From the NCBI GenBank assembly GCA_017643965.1, contig JAEPMM010000095.1, positions 1 through 9,537 of the forward strand: a stretch of 9,537 bases of DNA, in the 5' to 3' direction. The translations under genes were made by a program, and so were the position numbers. The notes under the pieces are model-generated. The model searched no databases. It had not been told where the DNA came from and worked only from the letters and a program-made list of their open reading frames with translations. Numbering within the stretch: the stretch's first letter is position 1; every line of letters begins with the position of its first letter. This stretch comes from Marinobacter sp. GTDB taxonomy: Bacteria; Pseudomonadota; Gammaproteobacteria; Pseudomonadales; Oleiphilaceae. Positions 1-5,669 of this stretch are shown piece after piece.

Positions 1-122
1 AGTGGCGCGGCATCGGCATTCGCATAGAAGATGACGTGGTGGTGACCAAAGACGGCTGCCGGGTTCTGACCGAGGCCGTGCCCAAGACCATCGCCGAGAT
101 CGAAACCCTGATGGCGGACTGA
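1..122 (+). CDS. pepP: Xaa-Pro aminopeptidase PepP, C-terminal end (5' partial)
   Basis: The last 39 codons of a gene that begins before the window; the reading frame starts at base 3 and ends in TGA at 120-122. The visible tail carries G-I-R-I-E-D-D-V-V-V, a few residues of turn, then L-T-E-A-V-P-K and a final E-I-E-T-L-M-A-D. This closely resembles the C-terminus of aminopeptidase P (creatinase/methionine aminopeptidase fold), where the Glu of the 'RIED' strand is a metal ligand of the dinuclear manganese site. Known family role: removal of an N-terminal residue that precedes proline, in the cytoplasm. The gene order pepP-ubiH-ubiI is a classic gammaproteobacterial operon and supports the call. 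Only about a tenth of the protein is visible, so its integrity cannot be judged. Confidence 0.85.
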   Translation, partial: WRGIGIRIEDDVVVTKDGCRVLTEAVPKTIAEIETLMAD

Positions 123-126
123 CCCG

Positions 127-1407
127 GTGACCCGAACCGATACCGATCTTGTCATTGCCGGGGGCGGCCTGGCCGGGGCAACCCTGGCGCTGGCGCTGGC
201 GAAAGTGGTGCCTTCCTTACGGGTGACCGTGGTCGAGGCGTTCCCGTTATCGCCCGACGCCCTGCCGGAGAGCTACCAGCCCAGCTACGACGCCCGGTCC
301 ACGGCCCTGGCCTGGGGCTCACGGCTGATATTCGAGGAGCTGGGGCTCTGGTCGCGGCTGTCGGCGCACGCCACACCGATTGAACACATTCACGTATCCG
401 ACCGCGGTCGCTTCGGCGCCACGCGCCTGCAAGCGGCGGAGCATGACCAGCCTGCGCTGGGTTATGTGGCTGACAACCGCTGGATGGGGCTGTGCCTGAT
501 GAGGGAGCTGCTGGAAACTGGCGTGCAGTGGGAAGCCCCTGCCGAGGTGGTGGATATGACGCCGCTGGCGGAAGGCGTCAGGGTGTCGGTGCGGTCCGGC
601 GAGGAAATCCGGGAGCTGACCGCCCAGTGCCTGGTGGTTGCGGACGGCGGCCGCTCCGGCCTGCGCGACACCCTCGGCTTCCAGACCCGAACCCACGATT
701 ACGGCCAGCATGCGCTGATCGCCAATGTGTCCACCGCAGACAGTCACCGGTTCCACGCGTTCGAGCGTTTCACCGACGCGGGCCCGATGGCGCTGCTGCC
801 GCACGGGTCTGCGAGCCGTCCCGGCCATCAGTCGGCCCTGGTGTGGACCCTGAGCGACGAAGCCCTGGACGAGCTGCTCGCTCTGCCTGACGCCGACAAG
901 TGCCGACGGCTGCAGGAGCGTTTTGGCTGGCGACTCGGGCGCTTTACCCGCATCGGTGCCTGCAATCATTATCCCCTGAAACTGACCACCGTCGACGAGC
1001 CGGTGCGCACCGGGGTCGCGTTGGTGGGCAATGCCGCCCATGCCCTGCACCCGGTGGCCGGGCAGGGGTTCAATCTGGCCCTGCGTGGATTGATGACCTT
1101 GGTGGAGCAATTCCGGCTGGCGGTGGCTCAGGGTGTGTCGATTGGCGACCTGGCGGTACTCCGCCGTTATCAGACGCTGCACCAGCAGGACTGGCAGCAA
1201 ACCGTGCAGTTCTCAGACTCGCTGATCCGGATTTTCGGGCAATCTCTGCCCCCTCTGGCGCTGGCCCGTGATGCCGGGCTGGTGGGGCTGGATCTGGTGC
1301 CGGGCGCCAAGCGCTGGTTTGCCCGCAAGGCGATGGGCGTGGGCGGGCGTCGCGCGATGATTGATCATCCGTCCGCCACTCACCGGGAGCCGGCGAACCA
1401 TGACTGA
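127..1407 (+). CDS. ubiH: 2-octaprenyl-6-methoxyphenol hydroxylase UbiH (FAD monooxygenase)
   Basis: A 426-residue class A flavoprotein monooxygenase of the UbiH/UbiF/VisC/COQ6 family. It is inferred to hydroxylate C1 of the ubiquinone precursor ring using NAD(P)H and oxygen, near the inner membrane. Motifs in order: GGGLAG dinucleotide-binding loop at residues 12-17; DARSTAL at 55-61; VSDRG at 90-94; ADGGRSGLR at 172-180; FERFTDAGPMALLP around 212-225; GNAAHALHPVAGQGFNLALR at 301-320. The Asn in GNAA (most relatives have GDAA) also occurs in E. coli UbiH and favours UbiH over its paralogues. It is somewhat longer than the E. coli protein (392 residues), mostly from extra sequence near residues 36-53. 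The GTG at 127 is chosen because a stop in the same frame lies at 109-111 and no other standard start precedes the FAD motif. It follows pepP by 4 bases and overlaps ubiI by 8, so translation is probably coupled. Confidence 0.9.
   Translation: MTRTDTDLVIAGGGLAGATLALALAKVVPSLRVTVVEAFPLSPDALPESYQPSYDARSTALAWGSRLIFEELGLWSRLSAHATPIEHIHVSDRGRFGATRLQAAEHDQPALGYVADNRWMGLCLMRELLETGVQWEAPAEVVDMTPLAEGVRVSVRSGEEIRELTAQCLVVADGGRSGLRDTLGFQTRTHDYGQHALIANVSTADSHRFHAFERFTDAGPMALLPHGSASRPGHQSALVWTLSDEALDELLALPDADKCRRLQERFGWRLGRFTRIGACNHYPLKLTTVDEPVRTGVALVGNAAHALHPVAGQGFNLALRGLMTLVEQFRLAVAQGVSIGDLAVLRRYQTLHQQDWQQTVQFSDSLIRIFGQSLPPLALARDAGLVGLDLVPGAKRWFARKAMGVGGRRAMIDHPSATHREPANHD
1385..1389 (+). promoter_or_regulatory. 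Ribosome binding site fixing the ubiI start
   Basis: GGGAG lies 10 bases before the ATG at 1400, inside the 3' end of ubiH. It supports starting ubiI at 1400. An upstream in-frame ATG at 1361 would add 13 unrelated residues before the flavin-binding strand. Confidence 0.6.
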
Positions 1408-2632
1408 ATCACAAAGCTTCGACATTCTCGTGGTCGGCGGCGGCATGGTGGGCTCGGCGCTGGCGTTGGGACTGTCCCGACAAGGCTGGCGGGTGGCGCT
1501 GGTGGAAGGCAGTGAGCGCCAGACGCTGTTGCAGGCGCCGGCGCCGGCGCAGGGGGTTGAGGATTTCGAGCCCCGGGTCAGCGCCATTTCCGTCGCCAGT
1601 CAGCGCCTGCTGGAGCGGTTGGGAGTATGGGGTGAGATCACTGCGGGTCGCCATTGCCCGTACCAGACCATGACGGTGTGGGACGGTGACGGCACTGGCC
1701 GCATCCAGTTTGAGGCGGCGGAGCTGCAGGCGCGCTCCCTCGGCACCATCATCGAGAACCGCCATATGGTGCGGGGGCTGTTTGCGGCCCTCGCGGACAG
1801 CGATGTCGAGCTGTTCGATGGCGTCAAGGTGACGGGCTGGTGGCAGGATGAGGCGGCGGCTCAGGCTCCCCGTGGCATCACCCTGGAGGACGGCCGCGTG
1901 TTGGCGGCCCACCTGGTCGTGGCGGCGGATGGCGCCCACTCCCGACTGCGGCAATGGGTGGGTCTGCCGACCCGGGAATGGGATTATGATCAGCAGGCCA
2001 TTGTCTGTACGGTGCGCACCACCAAGGGCCACCGCTTTACCGCCTGGCAGCGGTTTTCCCCGACCGGTCCTCTGGCGTTTCTGCCGCTGCTGCCTGAAAA
2101 CGGCGATGAACATTACTGCTCCATTGTCTGGTCCCAGGATACCGAAGAGGCTCGCCGCCTGATGACGCTGGATGATTCGGCCTTCGCCGGTGAGCTGGAG
2201 CGGGCGATCGAGCGTGAACTGGGTGCGGTCGAGTCTGTCTCCCGGCGTGTGGCTTTCCCACTGCGCCAGCGCCATGCCAAGGATTACGTGGCCCCGGGGT
2301 TTGTGCTGGTGGGGGACGCGGCGCACACCATTCACCCGCTGGCGGGGCAGGGCGCTAACCTGGGTTACGGTGACGTACGGGCCTTGCTGGACGAGCTGGC
2401 ACGGGCCAGAAAGGCGGGTCTCGGCGCCGCTGATGAGTTTGTGCTGGCCCGCTACCAGCGTCGGCGCAAGGGAGAGAATCTCACCATGATGGCGGCTATG
2501 GAAGGCTTCAAGCAGCTCTTCGCCCGCGACGAGCTGCCTCTGCGCTGGCTGCGCAACACCGGCATGCGCTGGCTCAACCAGCTGGGGCCATTAAAGAATC
2601 GCATTGCCGCCGAAGCCATGGGGCTGGATTAG
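1400..2632 (+). CDS. ubiI: 2-octaprenylphenol hydroxylase UbiI (VisC-type FAD monooxygenase)
   Basis: A 410-residue paralogue of the preceding gene, inferred to hydroxylate C5 of the octaprenylphenol ring in aerobic ubiquinone synthesis. Visible motifs: GGGMVG at 13-18; RVSAIS at 59-64; ADGAHSRLR at 176-184; WDYDQQA at 194-200; GDAAHTIHPLAGQGANLG at 305-322; and a closing AMGLD. UbiI-like traits are the YQTMTVWDGDG segment near 88-98, the IIEN at 117-120 and the C-terminal AMGL, which resemble E. coli VisC/UbiI more than UbiF. The start at 1400 overlaps the ubiH stop and has a good Shine-Dalgarno site. An Ala/Pro-rich loop at about 46-51 is encoded by a GC palindrome (see repeat). It is the last gene of the + strand group and ends 25 bases from the convergent rsmE. 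The main uncertainty is regiospecificity, since some family members hydroxylate more than one position. Confidence 0.85.
   Translation: MTESQSFDILVVGGGMVGSALALGLSRQGWRVALVEGSERQTLLQAPAPAQGVEDFEPRVSAISVASQRLLERLGVWGEITAGRHCPYQTMTVWDGDGTGRIQFEAAELQARSLGTIIENRHMVRGLFAALADSDVELFDGVKVTGWWQDEAAAQAPRGITLEDGRVLAAHLVVAADGAHSRLRQWVGLPTREWDYDQQAIVCTVRTTKGHRFTAWQRFSPTGPLAFLPLLPENGDEHYCSIVWSQDTEEARRLMTLDDSAFAGELERAIERELGAVESVSRRVAFPLRQRHAKDYVAPGFVLVGDAAHTIHPLAGQGANLGYGDVRALLDELARARKAGLGAADEFVLARYQRRRKGENLTMMAAMEGFKQLFARDELPLRWLRNTGMRWLNQLGPLKNRIAAEAMGLD
1535..1550. repeat. 16-base perfect GC palindrome inside ubiI
   Basis: GCGCCGGCGCCGGCGC equals its own reverse complement and is also a tandem of a CGGCGC-like unit. 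It encodes the Ala-Pro-Ala-Pro loop of UbiI. It may be a by-product of GC-rich Ala/Pro codons. It could form a cruciform or mRNA hairpin, or be a slippage site, but nothing in the sequence shows a function. Confidence 0.7.
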
Positions 2633-2657
2633 AGCAAACCGAATTCAGCGGCGCGAT

Positions 2658-3377
2658 TTAGCCGCAGGCATCGAACAGGCGGCTGACCAGCACCGGTACC
2701 GCCGTTTCCACCCGCAGAATCCGGCGGCCGAGATGGACACCCTGGCAGCCGGCTTTTTCCAGTTTGCCAACCTCGTAAGGGGTGAACCCGCCTTCCGGGC
2801 CGACGCAGAGCGCGGCTGGCTGGTCCAGATGGGTGGGGCAGGCTACTGCAGTGCCGGGATGGGCGACCAGCGCCCGCTTCCCCGCCAGCAACGCCGGCAG
2901 CTCATCTTCCACAAACGGCTTGAACAGCTTGCGAATGTGAACCTCCGGCAGCACCGTGTCCCGCGCCTGTTCCAGGCCCAGGGTCAGGTTTTCGCGCAGG
3001 TGCTCGGCGGACAGCCAGGGCGTCTGCCAGAAGCTTTTTTCCACCTTGTAGCTGTTGATCAGCCAGATGTCCTTGACCCCCAGGGTGGCGCAGGTCTGCA
3101 GGACGCGGCGAAACATTTTCGGCCGGGGCATGGCGAGAATCAGGGTCAGGGGCAGTGGCGGGGGTGGTGCTGCCGTCAGTTCCACCTGAATCTCGGCACG
3201 GCTGTCTGTCAGTTCCAGCACCCGCCCGCTGCCGATGTTGCCGCCGGCCCGGCCTACGGGGATCAGGTCGCCTTCGGCGACTTTCAGCACCTGGTGGAGG
3301 TGGGTCAGGCGGCGACCGGTCAGTACCGCTCGGTCAGCGGCCACAAAGTCTTCGGTGAACAGTAAGGCCAGATTCAT
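2658..3377 (-). CDS. rsmE: 16S rRNA (uracil1498-N3)-methyltransferase RsmE
   Basis: A 239-residue SPOUT-family RNA methyltransferase. The family uses S-adenosylmethionine to methylate N3 of U1498 in helix 44 of 16S rRNA, acting on the assembled 30S subunit. Order: N-terminal PUA-like beta domain (about 1-70) with the H-L-H-Q-V-L-K segment at 26-32, then a C-terminal trefoil-knot domain. Knot motifs: GPEGGFTPYE at 193-202 and LGRRILRVETAV at 216-227, both diagnostic. Length is normal for the family. The start is the ATG whose last bases overlap the tatC stop (ATGA), preferred over an upstream in-frame candidate at 3464 that would add 29 residues from within tatC. No clear Shine-Dalgarno site is visible, so reinitiation after tatC is likely. 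It is the last gene of the - strand run and ends 25 bases from the oppositely oriented ubiI. Confidence 0.93.
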   Translation of the reverse strand: MNLALLFTEDFVAADRAVLTGRRLTHLHQVLKVAEGDLIPVGRAGGNIGSGRVLELTDSRAEIQVELTAAPPPPLPLTLILAMPRPKMFRRVLQTCATLGVKDIWLINSYKVEKSFWQTPWLSAEHLRENLTLGLEQARDTVLPEVHIRKLFKPFVEDELPALLAGKRALVAHPGTAVACPTHLDQPAALCVGPEGGFTPYEVGKLEKAGCQGVHLGRRILRVETAVPVLVSRLFDACG

Positions 3378-4165
3378 TCGCCGGCTGCTTCGCTCGATTC
3401 TGCGGTGTCCGGTTTGCGAACCGCCAGCCGGCTGAAGATGATGCCCATCTCGAACAGCAGCCACATGGGTACCGCCAGCAGAGTCTGGGAAATGATGTCC
3501 GGCGGTGTCAGCAGCATGCCAATCACGAAACAGCCCACCACAATATAGGGGCGCTTGGCGGCGAGATCGTCCGGAGTCGTGGCGCCGGTGAGCACCAGCA
3601 GTATGGTGGCGATGGGTATTTCAAACGCCACACCGAAGGCAAAGAACATCTTCAGCACGAAATTCAGGTAACTGGAAATGTCCGGCAGTTCCACAATGCC
3701 CTCTGGCCCGATGGCCGTGAAAAACCCGAATACCAGGGGAAACACCACGAAATACGCAAACGCGGCTCCGAGATAGAACAGGATCACCGAGGTGAACAGC
3801 AGCGGAAATGCCAGACGCTTTTCATGGGCGTACAGGCCCGGCGCCACAAAGCTCCAGAGCTGGTAAAGGATCACCGGGATAGCGACGAACACGGCCAGCA
3901 CCAGGGCCAGCTTCAGGGGGGCAAAGAAGGGTGAAGTGATGTCGGTGGCGATCATGGTCTGGCCCACCGGCAACAGCTCCCGCAATGGCTGGGACAGCAG
4001 CAGATAGAGCTCGTTGGCAAACGGATAGATGGCGGCAAAACAGACAATGACCGCCAGCACCATTTTCAGCAACCGGTTGCGCAGTTCCAGCAAATGCTCA
4101 ATCAGCGGCATTTCCGGTTGCGAGGCGGAGGCGTCCGGGGTCTGGCCGTCAGTCTTCTGGGTCAT
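3374..4165 (-). CDS. tatC: Sec-independent protein translocase subunit TatC
   Basis: A 263-residue, six-helix inner-membrane protein, the twin-arginine signal-peptide receptor that works with TatB and recruits TatA. Motifs: PLIEHLLELRNRLL at 20-33 (the cytoplasmic N-terminal part of the recognition site); FFAPLKLA at 80-87; YQLWSFVAPGLYAHEKR at 101-117, containing the conserved Glu (E115) that contacts the signal peptide; FGVAFEIP at 177-184 with a membrane Glu (E182); TPPDIISQ at 220-227. Hydrophobic helices lie at about 33-53, 84-106, 120-147, 167-193, 206-222 and 226-245. A polar tail of about 18 residues precedes the conserved PLI segment, so the N-terminus is longer than in E. coli. The ATG overlaps the tatB stop (ATGA) with only a weak GGAT upstream, implying coupled translation. 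Its own stop overlaps rsmE. Confidence 0.96.
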   Translation of the reverse strand: MTQKTDGQTPDASASQPEMPLIEHLLELRNRLLKMVLAVIVCFAAIYPFANELYLLLSQPLRELLPVGQTMIATDITSPFFAPLKLALVLAVFVAIPVILYQLWSFVAPGLYAHEKRLAFPLLFTSVILFYLGAAFAYFVVFPLVFGFFTAIGPEGIVELPDISSYLNFVLKMFFAFGVAFEIPIATILLVLTGATTPDDLAAKRPYIVVGCFVIGMLLTPPDIISQTLLAVPMWLLFEMGIIFSRLAVRKPDTAESSEAAGE

Positions 4166-4551
4166 GAGCGGGTATCCGAGGCGTCGTTGGCCGGGGTGTC
4201 AGCCTTATCAGCTTCGTTGGCCGGCGCCCGGCTGGCGGGTGCCGGTTTTGGCCGGGTGGTCTGATCGTCCGGCAGAATCATGTGCTCGTATTTCTTGGCC
4301 TCGTCGAGGGCGCCGCGAACGCTCTTCTCGACATCCTCAAGCCCCACGTCTCCGGCCTTGCGCAACTCTTCCCGGATTTCTTCGGCTTTCAGCTGGCGAT
4401 CGAGTTCCGTGGTGAACTGAGTGACCATGCGGCGGGCACCGCCGATCCACCGCCCAGCCGCGCGAGCGGCCGTAGGCAGACGTTCGGGGCCAAGCACAAG
4501 CAGCGCAATCACGCCGCAGATCAGGAGCTCGAGAAAGCCGATATCAAACAT
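4162..4551 (-). CDS. tatB: Sec-independent protein translocase subunit TatB
   Basis: A 129-residue single-span protein that pairs with TatC to form the receptor for twin-arginine precursors. Visible: MFDIGFLELL at the N-terminus with the conserved Glu at position 8; a transmembrane helix at about 5-20; the GPERLP hinge at 21-26; an amphipathic helix (about 28-65) rich in Arg, Glu and Lys; then a disordered Pro/Ala/Asp tail. It is shorter than E. coli TatB (171 residues); the missing part is the variable C-terminal tail, so no loss of function is implied. The Glu at position 8 and the GPERLP hinge separate it from TatA. It starts 11 bases after the tatA stop. No convincing Shine-Dalgarno sequence lies in that gap. 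Confidence 0.94.
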   Translation of the reverse strand: MFDIGFLELLICGVIALLVLGPERLPTAARAAGRWIGGARRMVTQFTTELDRQLKAEEIREELRKAGDVGLEDVEKSVRGALDEAKKYEHMILPDDQTTRPKPAPASRAPANEADKADTPANDASDTRS

Positions 4552-4562
4552 TCAGCTTGGTC

Positions 4563-4799
4563 TCAGCCAGTGGTCTTGTCCCGGGGCTTCTCTTCTGCCT
4601 CGGCCTTATAGGCCGCGGGCTCGTCCTTGCCTTCCAGAGAATCCTGCTCGGCGGGCTTGTTGTCGTCGTCGCTCATGGATTTCTTGAAGCCGCGAATGGC
4701 GCCGCCGAGGTCCGTGCCGATGTTGCGGAGTTTCTTGGTTCCGAACAACAGGATGACAATGCCGAGCACGATAAGAAGTTGCCAGATACTGATGCCCAT
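4563..4799 (-). CDS. tatA: Sec-independent protein translocase subunit TatA
   Basis: A 78-residue TatA, the subunit that oligomerises to make the transport pathway for folded proteins. Motifs: GISIWQLLIVLGIVILLFGTKKL at 2-24, giving a short N-terminal membrane helix followed by the FG hinge at 19-20; an amphipathic helix with GFKKSMSDDD at 37-46; and an acidic/basic hydrophilic tail. The first 46 residues closely match the E. coli protein; only the tail is shorter. The ATG has a good GAGGA site upstream. It follows hisE after 90 non-coding bases, the largest gap in the - strand run, so tatABC may have its own promoter in addition to read-through. Confidence 0.95.
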   Translation of the reverse strand: MGISIWQLLIVLGIVILLFGTKKLRNIGTDLGGAIRGFKKSMSDDDNKPAEQDSLEGKDEPAAYKAEAEEKPRDKTTG

Positions 4800-4806
4800 G
4801 ACGGGG

Positions 4807-4811
4807 TCCTC
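4807..4811 (-). promoter_or_regulatory. Ribosome binding site of tatA
   Basis: On the - strand this reads GAGGA, seven bases before the tatA ATG. It is much stronger than the sites in front of tatB and tatC, which fits the excess of TatA known in other bacteria. Confidence 0.6.
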
Positions 4812-4835
4812 GTTTAAATGTTTCTGTCACATACC

Positions 4836-4841
4836 ATTGTA
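4836..4841 (-). promoter_or_regulatory. Candidate -10 element for tatABC-rsmE
   Basis: In the 90-base gap between hisE and tatA (4800-4889) the - strand reads TACAAT, five of six matches to the sigma-70 -10 consensus, about 37 bases before the tatA start. I see no good -35 element at the right distance, so this is tentative. The gap also has a short CCCC-TCA-GGGG repeat (4868-4878) but no T-run, so I do not call a terminator after hisE. Confidence 0.25.
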
Positions 4842-4889
4842 CGTTACCGGGTCAGTCTAGCGGAAATCCCCCTCAGGGGTAGCCGTTAA

Positions 4890-5219
4890 TTACTCGCCCC
4901 GGGATGTCTTCTCTTCCAGACCGGACAGGTCGAACCGGCGGGCCAGCTCGTCCACGACGTCTTTGGGACCCAGGCCCAGGCGTGAAAGCATCACCATGGT
5001 GTGGAACCACAGGTCAGCGGTTTCATAAACCACTTCCCGGGTGTCACCGTTGTGCTCGGCGTCTTTTGCCGCCAGCAGGGTCTCGGTGCACTCCTCGCCC
5101 ACCTTCTCGAGAATCTTGTTCAGACCCTTGGCGTGCAGGCTGGCAACGTAGGACTTGTCGGGGTCTGCGTCTTTTCTGGCTTCCAGTACCTGCGCAAGCT
5201 GCTCGAGTACGTTACTCAC
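4890..5219 (-). CDS. hisE: Phosphoribosyl-ATP pyrophosphohydrolase HisE (monofunctional)
   Basis: A 109-residue all-alpha NTP pyrophosphohydrolase (MazG-like fold). It converts phosphoribosyl-ATP to phosphoribosyl-AMP plus pyrophosphate, the second step of histidine synthesis. Visible: SYVASLHAKGLNKILEKVGEE at about 23-43, with the metal-binding Glu residues of EKVGEE (38-43), and the second motif YETADL at 65-70. These make the E-x-x-E ... E-x-x-D magnesium site. In E. coli this domain is fused to HisI; here it is a separate gene. The start is GTG at 5219, eight bases inside the end of hisI (shared bases GTGAGTAA), supported by a GGGAG site. Confidence 0.93.
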   Translation of the reverse strand: MSNVLEQLAQVLEARKDADPDKSYVASLHAKGLNKILEKVGEECTETLLAAKDAEHNGDTREVVYETADLWFHTMVMLSRLGLGPKDVVDELARRFDLSGLEEKTSRGE

Positions 5220-5649
5220 TTTGTGTGCTCCCTTTGGTCTTTCCGTAGATGCTGTCCGGGTCCTTGATCACCGATGCGGTGGTCACCCACTGCCCGTCTT
5301 CCAGTTTGCGATAAAAGCAGCTGCGCCTGCCGGTATGGCAGGCAATGCCGCCTTTTTGCTCCACCTTCAGCAGGATGACGTCTTCGTCGCAGTCGAGACG
5401 GATCTCGGACACCACCTGCTGGTGGCCGGAGGTTTCGCCTTTGCGCCAGAGTTGGCCGCGGGAGCGGGACCAATACACCGCCTGGCCTTCCTGCGCAGTA
5501 AGTTGCAGGGATTCGGCGTTCATCCAGGCCATCATCAGGATGTCGCCGGTGGTGGCGTCCTGGGCAATGGCAGGGACCAGGCCGTCGGCGTTCCAGCGGA
5601 TGGCGTTCAACCAGGCAGGGCTGTCGACTCTAGGTGATGAATCTTGCAT
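5212..5649 (-). CDS. hisI: Phosphoribosyl-AMP cyclohydrolase HisI (monofunctional)
   Basis: A 145-residue zinc/magnesium enzyme that opens the adenine ring of phosphoribosyl-AMP, the third step of histidine synthesis. Motifs: LMMAWMNAESL at 38-48; YWSRSRGQLWRKGETSGH at 59-76; the acidic metal-binding DCDED at 86-90; and GGIACHTGRRSCF at 100-112, whose Cys104 and Cys111, together with a Cys in DCDED (Cys87), fit the zinc ligands of the family. The ATG at 5649 is chosen because it has an AGGA site eight bases upstream and lies 20 bases past the ubiB stop. The frame stays open much further into ubiB, but that extension is unrelated to the family. It overlaps hisE by 8 bases. Its position inside a quinone-Tat gene run, away from any other his gene in view, matches what I recall for Pseudomonas. 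Confidence 0.95.
   Translation of the reverse strand: MQDSSPRVDSPAWLNAIRWNADGLVPAIAQDATTGDILMMAWMNAESLQLTAQEGQAVYWSRSRGQLWRKGETSGHQQVVSEIRLDCDEDVILLKVEQKGGIACHTGRRSCFYRKLEDGQWVTTASVIKDPDSIYGKTKGSTQSE
5228..5232 (-). promoter_or_regulatory. Ribosome binding site supporting the hisE GTG start
   Basis: Reads GGGAG on the - strand, eight bases before the GTG at 5219 and inside the hisI coding end. It supports the overlapping GTG start. Confidence 0.55.
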
Positions 5650-5658
5650 TTCTGTGAA

Positions 5659-5662
5659 TCCT
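5659..5662 (-). promoter_or_regulatory. Ribosome binding site of hisI
   Basis: Reads AGGA on the - strand in the 20-base gap between ubiB and hisI, nine bases before the ATG at 5649. It fixes the hisI start and argues against the longer in-frame extension into ubiB. Confidence 0.55.
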
Positions 5663-5669
5663 GAAAATG

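Noticed and set aside
319..1200. Long open frame of 293 codons on the - strand opposite ubiH
   Set aside because: It is fully antisense to a gene with clear UbiH motifs, its translation is rich in Gln, His, Arg and Pro with no domain, and such frames are common opposite GC-rich genes.
1409..2335. Long open frame of 308 codons on the - strand opposite ubiI
   Set aside because: Same reasoning: antisense to a well-supported UbiI, low-complexity Arg/His/Gln composition, no recognisable motif.
2648..2665. Possible bidirectional terminator between ubiI and rsmE
   Set aside because: GCGGC (2648-2652) and GCCGC (2661-2665) could pair, but the stem is only five base pairs, overlaps the rsmE stop codon and has no T-run on either side.
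2604..3365. Open frame of 253 codons on the + strand opposite rsmE
   Set aside because: The opposite strand encodes RsmE with the diagnostic knot motifs; this frame has no domain and overlaps the ubiI end.
4868..4878. CCCC-TCA-GGGG repeat just after hisE
   Set aside because: The stem is four base pairs with a three-base loop and no T-run, so it is too weak to call a terminator or operator.
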